NCBI RefSeq assembly: GCF_004365875.1
Contig: NZ_SODF01000001.1
Span: 2,728,001-2,792,000 of the forward strand
DNA from: Kribbella kalugense
GTDB taxonomy: Bacteria > Actinomycetota > Actinomycetes > Propionibacteriales > Kribbellaceae
Direction of reading: 5' to 3'
DNA: 64,000 bases
Numbering within the stretch: the first letter of the stretch is position 1; every line of letters starts with the position of its first letter. Both the position numbers and the translations under genes were made by a program. Positions 32,654 to 40,371 of the stretch are shown piece by piece. The notes below the pieces were generated by a model. It searched no databases. It saw nothing but the letters and a program-made list of their open reading frames with translations, and was not told the DNA's origin.

Positions 32654-33097
32654 ATGCCGACTCGTACCGCGCGTACCGCTTGGAACGGCACCCTCGAGCA
32701 GGGCTCGGGCCAGGTGGAACTGACCAGCTCGCACGTCGGGACGTACGACGTCTCGTTCCCGAAGCGCGCCGCCGATGACGCGGGCGGCACCACCAGTCCG
32801 GAGGAGCTCATCGCAGCCGCGCACACTGCTTGCTACGCGATGTCGCTCAGCGCCGAGATCGCCCAGCGCGGCGGCAAGCCGCTTGCCCACGAGGTCTCCG
32901 CCGCCGTCACGCTCGGCCCGGATCAGGCCAATGGCGGCTTCAAGCTGACCGGCATCAAGCTGACTGTCCGCGCCGAGGTCGAGGGTCTCGACGACGCAGG
33001 CTTCGCGGAGGCTGCGCAGTCCGCCAAGGCGAACTGCCCGATCAGCAAGGCACTCGCCGGCGTCGACATCACGTTGGACGCAGCCCTCGAAAGCTGA
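32654..33097 (+). CDS. OsmC/Ohr-family peroxiredoxin
   Basis: The 147-residue protein has the two catalytic cysteines of OsmC/Ohr enzymes: Cys60 in AAAHTACYAMSL and Cys128 in KANCPISKAL. The first half has the SPEELIAAAHTAC motif and Glu/Arg activating positions. It reduces organic hydroperoxides and is closer to OsmC than to Ohr by its Ser/Ala-rich middle. AAGGAG (32640-32645) lies 8 nt before ATG 32654. It is divergent from the OhrR-like gene. Confidence 0.9.
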   Translation: MPTRTARTAWNGTLEQGSGQVELTSSHVGTYDVSFPKRAADDAGGTTSPEELIAAAHTACYAMSLSAEIAQRGGKPLAHEVSAAVTLGPDQANGGFKLTGIKLTVRAEVEGLDDAGFAEAAQSAKANCPISKALAGVDITLDAALES

Positions 33098-33158
33098 CCA
33101 TCGAGGCTCCTCGCGTACGGCATGCTGTGGGTTCGCATCCGTCGCGAAGGAGCGTTCA

Positions 33159-33434
33159 TGGACTGGAGAGACCTGCCGAACGAGCCGAGTCCGCGCGGCA
33201 CCGAGGGTGGAGGTACTGCGGTTCGCCGTGGATCGCGTTCGGCAGCAGTTCGCGTGGAAGACCGGCGGACTCGATGCCGAGCAGCTGCGGTACCGGCATC
33301 CACCGTCGACGTTGACGCTGGCCGGGTTGATCAAGCACATGGCGTTCGTCGAGGACGGCTTCACGGCGAGGGCGGCGCAGCAACCGCTCACCCCGCCGTG
33401 GAACGTCCGGAGCCGATGGCGTGACGGGGAATGA
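33159..33434 (+). pseudogene. Frameshifted and C-terminally truncated DinB/DUF664 gene
   Basis: The frame starting at ATG 33159 reads MDWRDLPNEPSPRGTE and then leaves homology. One base later (extra G near 33206-33210) another frame continues with the family sequence VEVLRFAVDRVRQQFAWKTGG and RYRHPPSTLTLAGLIKHMAFVEDGFTAR. It stops at 33432-33434, where PPWNV is followed by unrelated residues. Intact DUF664 proteins continue for about another 70-80 residues with a final His motif. Thus it has both a frameshift and a missing C-terminus. It overlaps the next gene's ATG. Confidence 0.7.
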
Positions 33435-34429
33435 TCCTGACTGAGGCGGAGAAGATCGCGGACGCGTTGGCGAGGTCGTACGGCGTGCTGGCGGTTGAGC
33501 TGATCGAGATCGAGGCGGGTACGGCGACCACCAACTTCCAAGTTGTCGACGAGACCGGGCGGCGGTGGTTCGCCAAGGTCTATCGCGGGGAGCTGCGGCG
33601 GGAACGGGCGGCGATCGAGCTGGCCGAGTTCGCCCGGCAGGACGGCGTACCGGTGCCGCAGGTACGGCGGACTCGCGACGGGCGTCTGATCGATGAACGG
33701 GCTCCTTTGTCGTTGTGGGAGTTCGTGGACGGCGAGACGGCCGAGGGCTGGATCTCGGGTGCGCGTTGGCCGGCGGTCGGGACTGTCTTGGGCAGGCTGC
33801 ATCGGCGGTTGTCGGAGCATCCGACAGCAGTACCGACGCTCCGTCCGGCGGTCGAAGTACGCGATATCGGGCGTGCGATGCGGGACTTCGATGAACTGAT
33901 TGCAAGGTTTCGCGCGCGTGGATCCTTGAGCCCGTTCGAGGAATGGGCATGCGACGCGGCCGAGGTACGGCGGGCCCTGCTCGATCGGGCCGGTGCGATC
34001 CTGGCGGATCTGCCCGAGCTGACCGTACAAGTGGTGCACGGCGACCTGGCCTCGCCGAACCTGATGATGCGCGGCGACGACGTAGCGGCCGTGATCGACT
34101 TCCAGCCTCCCCGTCCACGCTTCACCGCCTGGGAGATCGCGCGCATCGGCTGCGACCCGCGGACCGTGATCCTCGGCGATGAATGGATCGCCGGACTCGC
34201 CGAACTGCTGGCCGCCTACCGTGACGAACACCCGTCAGTGCGCGTCGACGACCTCGTGTCGACGGTCGCCGTCGGCTGCGCGTACACCCTCGGCTCGACG
34301 TTCCCGCTGGCCGAACCAGTAGTCACGCCGTCCCTCGAGCTCTACGCCCGAGCCCGCCACGACACAGCACTCCTGACGCTCGACCGACTCACCGAAGCAC
34401 AGGACGCATTGTGCGACCGACTCAGCTGA
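33431..34429 (+). CDS. APH-family phosphotransferase (homoserine-kinase-like fold)
   Basis: The 332-residue kinase-fold protein has the catalytic loop VVHGDLASPNLM (His203, Asp205, Asn210) and the metal loop VIDFQPP, with the N-lobe Lys in WFAKVYRGE. It probably phosphorylates a small-molecule hydroxyl. Aminoglycoside-phosphotransferase membership does not itself imply resistance. ATG 33431 overlaps the TGA of the truncated DinB gene, and the protein body looks intact. The stop is 3 nt from the convergent FAD monooxygenase stop. Confidence 0.8.
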   Translation: MILTEAEKIADALARSYGVLAVELIEIEAGTATTNFQVVDETGRRWFAKVYRGELRRERAAIELAEFARQDGVPVPQVRRTRDGRLIDERAPLSLWEFVDGETAEGWISGARWPAVGTVLGRLHRRLSEHPTAVPTLRPAVEVRDIGRAMRDFDELIARFRARGSLSPFEEWACDAAEVRRALLDRAGAILADLPELTVQVVHGDLASPNLMMRGDDVAAVIDFQPPRPRFTAWEIARIGCDPRTVILGDEWIAGLAELLAAYRDEHPSVRVDDLVSTVAVGCAYTLGSTFPLAEPVVTPSLELYARARHDTALLTLDRLTEAQDALCDRLS

Positions 34430-34432
34430 ACG

Positions 34433-35551
34433 TCAGGCTGGGATTGAGACACCGAAGAGCCGCTCCGCGTTCTCCAAGGACTCGGTCACTGCGGCTTGGC
34501 CGTTGGCGATCATGTCGCGCTGATACGACGCGAGGTCCTCGCCGGAGGTCAACGCTCGAGTGAGGCGCGCTGCATCCCACAGCGCGGTGTTGGCGCCGGC
34601 TCCCGCGGCCGGGGTCATTGGATGTACGGCGTCACCCAGCAGCGTCACGTGCTCAGACGACCAGGACGGCACGTCGATGCACGTCCGCAGCGTGATCGGG
34701 AAGGCCGCATCGACCTCCGCGGCATCGACCAATGAGCGGATCGCCGGATGCCAATCGGCCACCGACCGCGCGACGATCCCCCACAGGTCGGCCGGACTCA
34801 TCGCGAACAGCTCCTCGTCCGACGTGCCAAGCACCTCGTTCGTCCCGGTGAGCACGGCCATCAGATAATCGCCGTACTCTGCCGGCGCCTCCCGAAACAC
34901 CACCGGCCCGAACGCCGCCCCAAGCCCAGAACCGTCACTCGCGAAGCAGAACCCACGCAGGAACGCAGCCGGTGCGATCGCGCGGACGGCCGGCGTCAAC
35001 GGCACCTTCCCGTAAATGCACCGCACCCCGATGTCCACCACGTCCTGATCCGGCAGCAGACTCCCGCGCACCCGAGACCCCACGCCATCCGCACCAACCA
35101 ACACGTCGGCGACCGCAGAAGTCCCGTCAGCAAAGGCGACCTCGACCCCGTCAGGCGTCTCGACGTACGACGTGAACTGCTTGCCGAACTCCAGTACGTC
35201 GTCCAACCCCGTCATCAAAGCCCGCCGGAACGCGTACCGATCCACCGAAGTCACCGAATCCGGACCAGCGACCGGAAACACCTGCTCGAACTGCGTGTTC
35301 AACTGCGCATCGAACCCCGCCACCAGATCACCAGGCTGCGTCGCGGTCGCGATCACCCGACGCCGCACCGCATCAGGCAGCACCGCCGCCAGCGCCTCCT
35401 CCCCCACCGGGCTGATGTGAATCCGATACCCCTGCTTGCGGTACTGCGGAGACGGATCGCGCTCGAACACCGTCACGTCCACGCCCGCCTTCAGCAACCC
35501 CTGTGCCAGCGCCAGTCCACCGATCCCGGCGCCCATGATCGCAACCCTCAT
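34433..35551 (-). CDS. FAD-dependent monooxygenase (PHBH/UbiH-like)
   Basis: The 372-residue class A flavoprotein has the nucleotide fold MGAGIGGLALAQGLLKAG, the DG motif VLVGADGVGSRVRG, and the GD motif LLGDAVHPMTPAAGAGAN. It hydroxylates or epoxidises an aromatic or polyketide substrate with NAD(P)H; the actual substrate is unknown. Start MRVAIMG at 35551 is supported by GGAGAGG. It is divergent from a TetR gene across a 40-bp operator region, so it is most likely its repressed target. Confidence 0.88.
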   Translation of the reverse strand: MRVAIMGAGIGGLALAQGLLKAGVDVTVFERDPSPQYRKQGYRIHISPVGEEALAAVLPDAVRRRVIATATQPGDLVAGFDAQLNTQFEQVFPVAGPDSVTSVDRYAFRRALMTGLDDVLEFGKQFTSYVETPDGVEVAFADGTSAVADVLVGADGVGSRVRGSLLPDQDVVDIGVRCIYGKVPLTPAVRAIAPAAFLRGFCFASDGSGLGAAFGPVVFREAPAEYGDYLMAVLTGTNEVLGTSDEELFAMSPADLWGIVARSVADWHPAIRSLVDAAEVDAAFPITLRTCIDVPSWSSEHVTLLGDAVHPMTPAAGAGANTALWDAARLTRALTSGEDLASYQRDMIANGQAAVTESLENAERLFGVSIPA

Positions 35552-35562
35552 CAGCCTCTCCA

Positions 35563-35601
35563 ATCATCCGTGCGTCGAACTCTATCATCCGTGTGGTTGA
35601 T
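35563..35601. promoter_or_regulatory. TetR operator between the FAD monooxygenase and its regulator
   Basis: The 10-mer ATCATCCGTG occurs twice, 21 bp apart (35563-35572 and 35584-35593), exactly two helical turns. The second copy is part of an imperfect inverted repeat, ATCATCC-GTGT-GGTTGAT (35584-35601, six of seven pairs). Confidence 0.6.
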
Positions 35602-35634
35602 TAAGTTAGCACGCTGGATGGGAGGTCCGCTACG

Positions 35635-36246
35635 ATGGCCTTCGTGCGGAGATCACCGGGACCCGACGAGCGACAACGGGACGCCGAGCGCACCCGGCAG
35701 CAGTTGCTGGACGCGGCGGTGATCGAGTTCGGCGCGCACGGATTCAACGGCGCGCGGGTCAGCGAGATCGCCGCCAGGGCGGGCGTCAACAAGCAGCTGA
35801 TCTCGTACTACTTCGGCGGCAAAGAAGGCCTCTACCGCGCGGTCGCCGACCGCTGGCGGGCCAGCGAACCGGCCATCACCGAGGACGCGGAGTCACTCGG
35901 CGAGGTCGTCGGCGCCTACGCCCGCACCGCGATCGCGGTGCCCGACCTGCTCCGGGTCCTCGTCCGTGAGGCCGTCGACCGCGACACCAGCGCGCTGGAC
36001 CCCGAAGGGCAGCGGGCCCGGTTCCGGAGCATGGTCGAGGACTTCCGCCAACGGCAGCTGAAGGGTGAGCTCGCCGCAAACCTGGACGTGGAGTACATAG
36101 CCCTGGCGCTCTTCGGCCTGGCGTCGGCTCCCGTCGTGTTCCCGCAGATCGCGAGGGCACTCGGCCTCGACCCGGACAGCGAGGAGTTCGCGGCGAAGTA
36201 CGCCGACGAAACGACCCGCCTGGTCGAACATTTGAAGGAAGACTAG
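35635..36246 (+). CDS. TetR-family transcriptional regulator
   Basis: The 203-residue protein has the TetR DNA-binding domain at residues 20-65 (TRQQLLDAAVIEFGAHGFNG, SEIAARAGVNKQLISYYFGGKE) and a divergent helical ligand-binding domain. It probably represses the adjacent flavin monooxygenase and itself. ATG 35635 has GGGAGG 9 nt upstream. Its stop shares CTAG with the convergent dnaG gene. Confidence 0.9.
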   Translation: MAFVRRSPGPDERQRDAERTRQQLLDAAVIEFGAHGFNGARVSEIAARAGVNKQLISYYFGGKEGLYRAVADRWRASEPAITEDAESLGEVVGAYARTAIAVPDLLRVLVREAVDRDTSALDPEGQRARFRSMVEDFRQRQLKGELAANLDVEYIALALFGLASAPVVFPQIARALGLDPDSEEFAAKYADETTRLVEHLKED

Positions 36247-38147
36247 AGCGCGCCCGATATCGCTCGGATGCGGAGCTCGGCTTTGTAGGCCTCGAGGGCG
36301 ATCAGTTCGCCGAACATCCGGTTGTACTCGTCCGCACGCTCGATCGGGTTGGTCCGCTGCAGCTTCGACTTCAGGTCCTGGATGCGGCGCGCGCAGGTCA
36401 GCTCCTGCAACCGCGCCAGCAAAGCGAGCGCGTACGGCTCGTCAGGCTCCCGACCGAGCCGCAATGGGTCCACCGCCAGCGCTCCCACGACCGCAGCCGC
36501 CGGATCGTTGCCGATGGCATCGCGTACGGCGACCACCCAGGCCTCACCCGGTGCCGCCGCGGACGGCCCACCGGCCTTGGCCATCGCGGCACGGATCGCG
36601 GCCAGCCACGGATGGGTGAAGTCATGGTCGTCGAGCTCGTCGAACGCGACCCCGACCAGAGACGGGTGCTGCATCGCGATCTTCAGCGCGTCCCACTCGA
36701 TCACGAACCGCTGGTCCCGCGGCGACGGAATATCGGTACGCCGGGGCGGAGGCTGTGACGCTTCGGTCGAAACCCCAGCGGCGTGCGCGGTCTGTGCCGG
36801 AGCAGCCGTCTGCCGAGACGCAGCGCGGTACACCTCAGACCGGACCTTGTCCTCGTCCATCCCCAAATGCCCAGCCAGCTCACGCGTGAACGCATCCACC
36901 TTCGACCGGTCGCGAATACTGATCACCAGCCGCGCCGCGTCGCGCAGCGCATCGATCCGCGTGTCCGCCCGATCCAAGTCGTACTTCGACAACACATTGC
37001 CGAGCACGAACCGGTACAGCGGAACACGCCGACCAATCAGCTCCCGAACCGCCGCATCGCCCTTCTGCAACCGCAGGTCACACGGATCCAGTCCGTCCGG
37101 CTCGACCGCGACGTACGTCTGCGAAGCGAACGCCTGGTCCCCAGCAAAAGCCTTCAACGCCGCCCGCTGACCCGCCTCGTCACCGTCGAAGGTGAAGATC
37201 ACCTCGCCGCGGAACTGGTCGTGATCCAGCAACAGCTGCCGCAACACGCGGGCATGGTCGTCGCCGAACGACGTACCGCAGGTGGCGACCGCGGTCTGCA
37301 CTCCGGCCAGATGACACGCCATCACGTCGGTGTAGCCCTCGACGACCACGGCCTGGCGGCCCTTGGCGATCTCGCGGCGGGCGAGGTCCACGCCGTACAG
37401 GACCTTGGACTTCTTGTAGATCGGGGTCTCGGGCGTGTTCAGGTACTTCGCTTCGATCCGGTCGTCGTCGAACAGCCGCCGCGCACCGAACCCGATCACG
37501 TCCGACGACGCGTCCCGGATCGGCCACATCAGCCGGCCGCGGAACCGGTCGTACAGCCCGCGCTGTCCGTCGGCGGCCAGGCCGGACGCGACCAGCTCGG
37601 CGTTGGAGAAGCCGCGTCCGCGCAGGTGGCCGATCAGCGCCTCGCCACCGCGCGGTGAGAAGCCGACGCCGAAGTGGACGGCCGCGTCCTTGTCGAACCC
37701 GCGCTTGTCCAGGAACTGGCGTCCGAGTGACGCGTCGGCCGCGCCGAACAGCTGGTCGACGTAGAACTCCGCGGCGACCTTGTGCGCCTCGACGAGCCGC
37801 GGCCGCTGGTTGCCCGGACCGCGCTGGATCGGCGCGCCGGAGTCCTCGTACCGCAGCTGGATGCCGACCTTGGCGGCCAGCGTCTCGACCGCCTCGCTGA
37901 ACGTGATCTGATCGATCTTCTGGATGAAGTCGATGACGTCGCCGCCCTCTTGGCAGCCGAAGCAGTAGAAGAACCCGCGTGCCGGGGTGACGTTGAACGA
38001 CGGCGACTTCTCGTCGTGGAACGGGCACAGCCCCTTGAGCGAGCCACCGCCAGCGTTCTTCAAGGTCACATACGAACCGACGACGTCGTCGATCCGGGCT
38101 CGCTCGCGCACCAGCGCGATGTCCTCTTCCTTGATCCGGCCTGCCAC
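36243..38147 (-). CDS. dnaG: DNA primase DnaG
   Basis: The 634-residue primase has a full zinc-binding domain (Cys41, His44, Cys62, Cys65 in CPFH...CFGC), the RNA polymerase domain with TOPRIM Glu270 in VVVEGYTDVMACH, and a helicase-binding C-terminus after residue 450 with a Pro/Ser-rich linker. It synthesises primers at replication forks in partnership with DnaB. The GTG start gives the expected N-terminus MAGRIKEEDIALVRER. In many actinobacteria dgt sits next to dnaG; here dgt lies at 42735, so three genes have come between them. Confidence 0.95.
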   Translation of the reverse strand: MAGRIKEEDIALVRERARIDDVVGSYVTLKNAGGGSLKGLCPFHDEKSPSFNVTPARGFFYCFGCQEGGDVIDFIQKIDQITFSEAVETLAAKVGIQLRYEDSGAPIQRGPGNQRPRLVEAHKVAAEFYVDQLFGAADASLGRQFLDKRGFDKDAAVHFGVGFSPRGGEALIGHLRGRGFSNAELVASGLAADGQRGLYDRFRGRLMWPIRDASSDVIGFGARRLFDDDRIEAKYLNTPETPIYKKSKVLYGVDLARREIAKGRQAVVVEGYTDVMACHLAGVQTAVATCGTSFGDDHARVLRQLLLDHDQFRGEVIFTFDGDEAGQRAALKAFAGDQAFASQTYVAVEPDGLDPCDLRLQKGDAAVRELIGRRVPLYRFVLGNVLSKYDLDRADTRIDALRDAARLVISIRDRSKVDAFTRELAGHLGMDEDKVRSEVYRAASRQTAAPAQTAHAAGVSTEASQPPPRRTDIPSPRDQRFVIEWDALKIAMQHPSLVGVAFDELDDHDFTHPWLAAIRAAMAKAGGPSAAAPGEAWVVAVRDAIGNDPAAAVVGALAVDPLRLGREPDEPYALALLARLQELTCARRIQDLKSKLQRTNPIERADEYNRMFGELIALEAYKAELRIRAISGAL

Positions 38148-38187
38148 CCCGCGAGTCTAGCTGGACCGGTCACATAGGTTGACCGGT

Positions 38188-39033
38188 ATGCCACGAACAC
38201 TTCGCCCTGGTCAGCGGTCCGAGTTGTACGTCGTCGATGTGACGAGTGGGGAGCACCGGTTGGTGTTCAGTTCGTCGGAGGTCCTCTTCGAGGCGCCGAA
38301 CTGGACGCCGGACGGCACGCTGGTTGTGAACGGCAACGGTCGGCTGTTCCGGGTCGCGGACGAGCTCGAGGAGATCGAGCTCGGCGGCGTACCGGACATC
38401 AACAACGACCACGTGGTGAGCCCCGACGGGCGGACCGTCTACGTGTCGGCGGAGGACGGACATCTGTACGCCGTACCGATCGAGGGTGGACCTGGGCGTC
38501 GGGTGACGAACGATCGCGGGCCGGGTTTCCACCACTACCTGCACGGGGTCTCGCCGGATGGGGAGACGTTGGCGTACATCGGGCTCGAGCACGTGGACGG
38601 CCGGCGGATCACCAACGTGTGGACGATTCCGAGCGCCGGCGGGGCCGATGTGCAGGTGACGGACGACGAGTTCGCCGACGACGGGTCGGAGTACAGCCCG
38701 GACGGGAAGTGGATCTACTTCAACTCCGAGCGAGCCGGGCAGGCCCAGCTGTTCCGGATCGCGGTCGGCAGCGGTGAGGTCGAGCAGCTGACGGACGACG
38801 AGCGCGTCAACTGGTTCCCGCACCCCGCACCGGACGGTTCGGCGATCGCCTACGTGAGCTTCCCGCCCGGCACCGAGGGGCATCCCGCTGACATCGACGA
38901 CGTACGACTGCGTCTGCTGACCAAGGACGGCATCCGCGAACTGACGACGCTGTTCGGCGGCCAGGGCACGATGAACGTACCGAGCTGGTCGCCGGACAGC
39001 ACCGAGTTCGCCTACGTCACCTACCCGATCTAA
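38188..39033 (+). CDS. TolB/WD40-like PD40 repeat protein, cytoplasmic
   Basis: The 281-residue protein has about six PD40 blades and no signal peptide: NWTPDGTLVVNG, VSPDGRTVYVSA, VSPDGETLAYIG, YSPDGKWIYFN, APDGSAIAYVS and SPDSTEFAYV. It resembles actinobacterial TolB-like hydrolase-associated propellers and biopolymer transporter Tol proteins used as scaffolds. The function is unknown. Start ATG 38188 follows the divergent dnaG by 40 bp; an in-frame TTG at 38179 is possible. Its stop overlaps the convergent flavoprotein gene (CTAA). Confidence 0.8.
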   Translation: MPRTLRPGQRSELYVVDVTSGEHRLVFSSSEVLFEAPNWTPDGTLVVNGNGRLFRVADELEEIELGGVPDINNDHVVSPDGRTVYVSAEDGHLYAVPIEGGPGRRVTNDRGPGFHHYLHGVSPDGETLAYIGLEHVDGRRITNVWTIPSAGGADVQVTDDEFADDGSEYSPDGKWIYFNSERAGQAQLFRIAVGSGEVEQLTDDERVNWFPHPAPDGSAIAYVSFPPGTEGHPADIDDVRLRLLTKDGIRELTTLFGGQGTMNVPSWSPDSTEFAYVTYPI

Positions 39034-40274
39034 ACATCGGACAGCTCGACCGAGGTGTCGGCGAGGCGGGCCGGATCGACCGCCTTGCCGGAGCGGATCA
39101 GCTCACGGACCGCGCCGAGTCCGGTGTCCCACAGGTTGACGTGCATGCCGGCCAGGACGTGGTGGTCGTCGTCAAGCCAGAAGACCATGTAGGCGCCGGA
39201 CTTCGGGTCGCCGCGGAACACCACCTGGTACGACGCGCCGCGCGGAAGGTCGCCGGCGTACTCCATGCCCAGGTCGAACTGGTCGGTGAAGAAGTACGGG
39301 ATCGCATCGTGCGACACGTCCTGGCCGAGCATCGCCTTCGCGGCTGTCTTGCCGGTGTCCTTCGCGTTCTGCCAGTGCTCGACCCGGACCGAGCGGCCGT
39401 ACAGCGGGTGGTCCCAGCGGACCACGTCACCGGCGGCGTACACGTCCTCGGCGGACGTCCGCAGGTTGGCGCCCGTCACGATGCCGGAGCCGTTGTTCGG
39501 CGTCGCGACCTCGATGCCGGCCTCCTCGGCGAGCTCGGTGTTCGGCCGGACGCCGACCCCGACGACCACCAGGTCCGCGGGAAGGACGTCACCTCCGGAG
39601 ACGCGAACGCCGGTGACCTTGTCGGTCCCCTCGAAGCCCTCGACCCCGGTCCCGAACCGGAACTGCACGCCGTGCTGCCGGTGGAAGTCAGCGAACACGT
39701 CGCCGACCTCTTCACCCATCACCGACGCCAGCGCGGTGGACTGCGGCTCGACGACCGTCACCTCACAGCCCCGCTCGCGCGCGGCCGAAGCCGCCTCCAG
39801 CCCGATCCAGCCGGCGCCGACCACGACGACTCGCGGCTTGGCGGCGTACGCATCGGTCAACGCCTGCGCCTCCTCGGCCGTCCGCAGGTAGTGCACACCC
39901 GGCAGATCAGCGCCCGGTACGTCGAGTTTGCGGACGCGGCTGCCCGTCGCGATCAGAAGCTTGCTATACGACACCTGTGAGCCGTCGTCGAGCGTGACGG
40001 TGTGCGCGGCCGGGTCGATCGCGGTGACCGTCGTCCCGAGGCGCAGGTCGATGTTGTTGTCGTCGTACCACTGCTGGTCGTGCAGCTGAGCAGACTCGGT
40101 CCCCTTCTTGGCGAGCAGCACGTCCTTCGACAACGGAGGTCGCTCGTACGGCAAGGACTGCTCACTGCCGATCAGGACCACACCACCGGCCCAGCCTTCC
40201 TTCCGAAGGGCCTCGGCCGCGGTCGCTCCCGCGAGACTCGCACCGACGATCACGATCTGCTCAGCATCAGCCAT
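39030..40274 (-). CDS. Ferredoxin/rubredoxin NAD(P) reductase-type FAD oxidoreductase
   Basis: The 414-residue two-dinucleotide-domain flavoprotein has N-terminal FAD motif IVIVGASLAGATAAEALR, NAD motif VVVVGAGWIGLEAAS at about residue 150, ATG (IATGSRVR) and the FAD-end GD motif DVYAAGDVVRWDH. The C-terminal reductase domain (YFFTDQFDLGMEYAG) is typical of reductases that transfer electrons to a ferredoxin. Partners are probably a ferredoxin and a cytochrome P450 or other oxygenase elsewhere; none is encoded nearby. ATG 40274 is preferred over an upstream in-frame start at 40427. Confidence 0.88.
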   Translation of the reverse strand: MADAEQIVIVGASLAGATAAEALRKEGWAGGVVLIGSEQSLPYERPPLSKDVLLAKKGTESAQLHDQQWYDDNNIDLRLGTTVTAIDPAAHTVTLDDGSQVSYSKLLIATGSRVRKLDVPGADLPGVHYLRTAEEAQALTDAYAAKPRVVVVGAGWIGLEAASAARERGCEVTVVEPQSTALASVMGEEVGDVFADFHRQHGVQFRFGTGVEGFEGTDKVTGVRVSGGDVLPADLVVVGVGVRPNTELAEEAGIEVATPNNGSGIVTGANLRTSAEDVYAAGDVVRWDHPLYGRSVRVEHWQNAKDTGKTAAKAMLGQDVSHDAIPYFFTDQFDLGMEYAGDLPRGASYQVVFRGDPKSGAYMVFWLDDDHHVLAGMHVNLWDTGLGAVRELIRSGKAVDPARLADTSVELSDV

Positions 40275-40334
40275 ACAACGGACTTTAGTCCCCGGCGAAC
40301 TCTTGCCGCGCGCGGCGCGGATGACTAACTTGTC

Positions 40335-40360
40335 GAGGACATCATACGTCCTATGTCCTC
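40335..40360. promoter_or_regulatory. Operator-like inverted repeat upstream of the sialidase
   Basis: GAGGACAT (40335-40342) pairs with ATGTCCTC (40353-40360), with 10 bp between. Nested in it is CATA-CGTCC-TATG (40343-40355). A candidate -35 TTGTCG (40330-40335) and -10 TATGTC (40352-40357) overlap it, so a repressor, plausibly of GntR or similar type for sugar induction, is inferred. Confidence 0.5.
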
Positions 40361-40371
40361 CCTGGAGAGTC

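Noticed and set aside
30797..34231. A single open frame of over 1,100 codons on the minus strand
   Set aside because: Only its last 219 codons form a recognisable PAP2 protein. The rest is antisense to osmC, the DinB remnant and the kinase and is Arg/Pro-rich, as expected for the complement of high-GC genes.
33431..34429. Antibiotic resistance gene
   Set aside because: The APH fold is shared by many metabolic kinases and no resistance context is seen.
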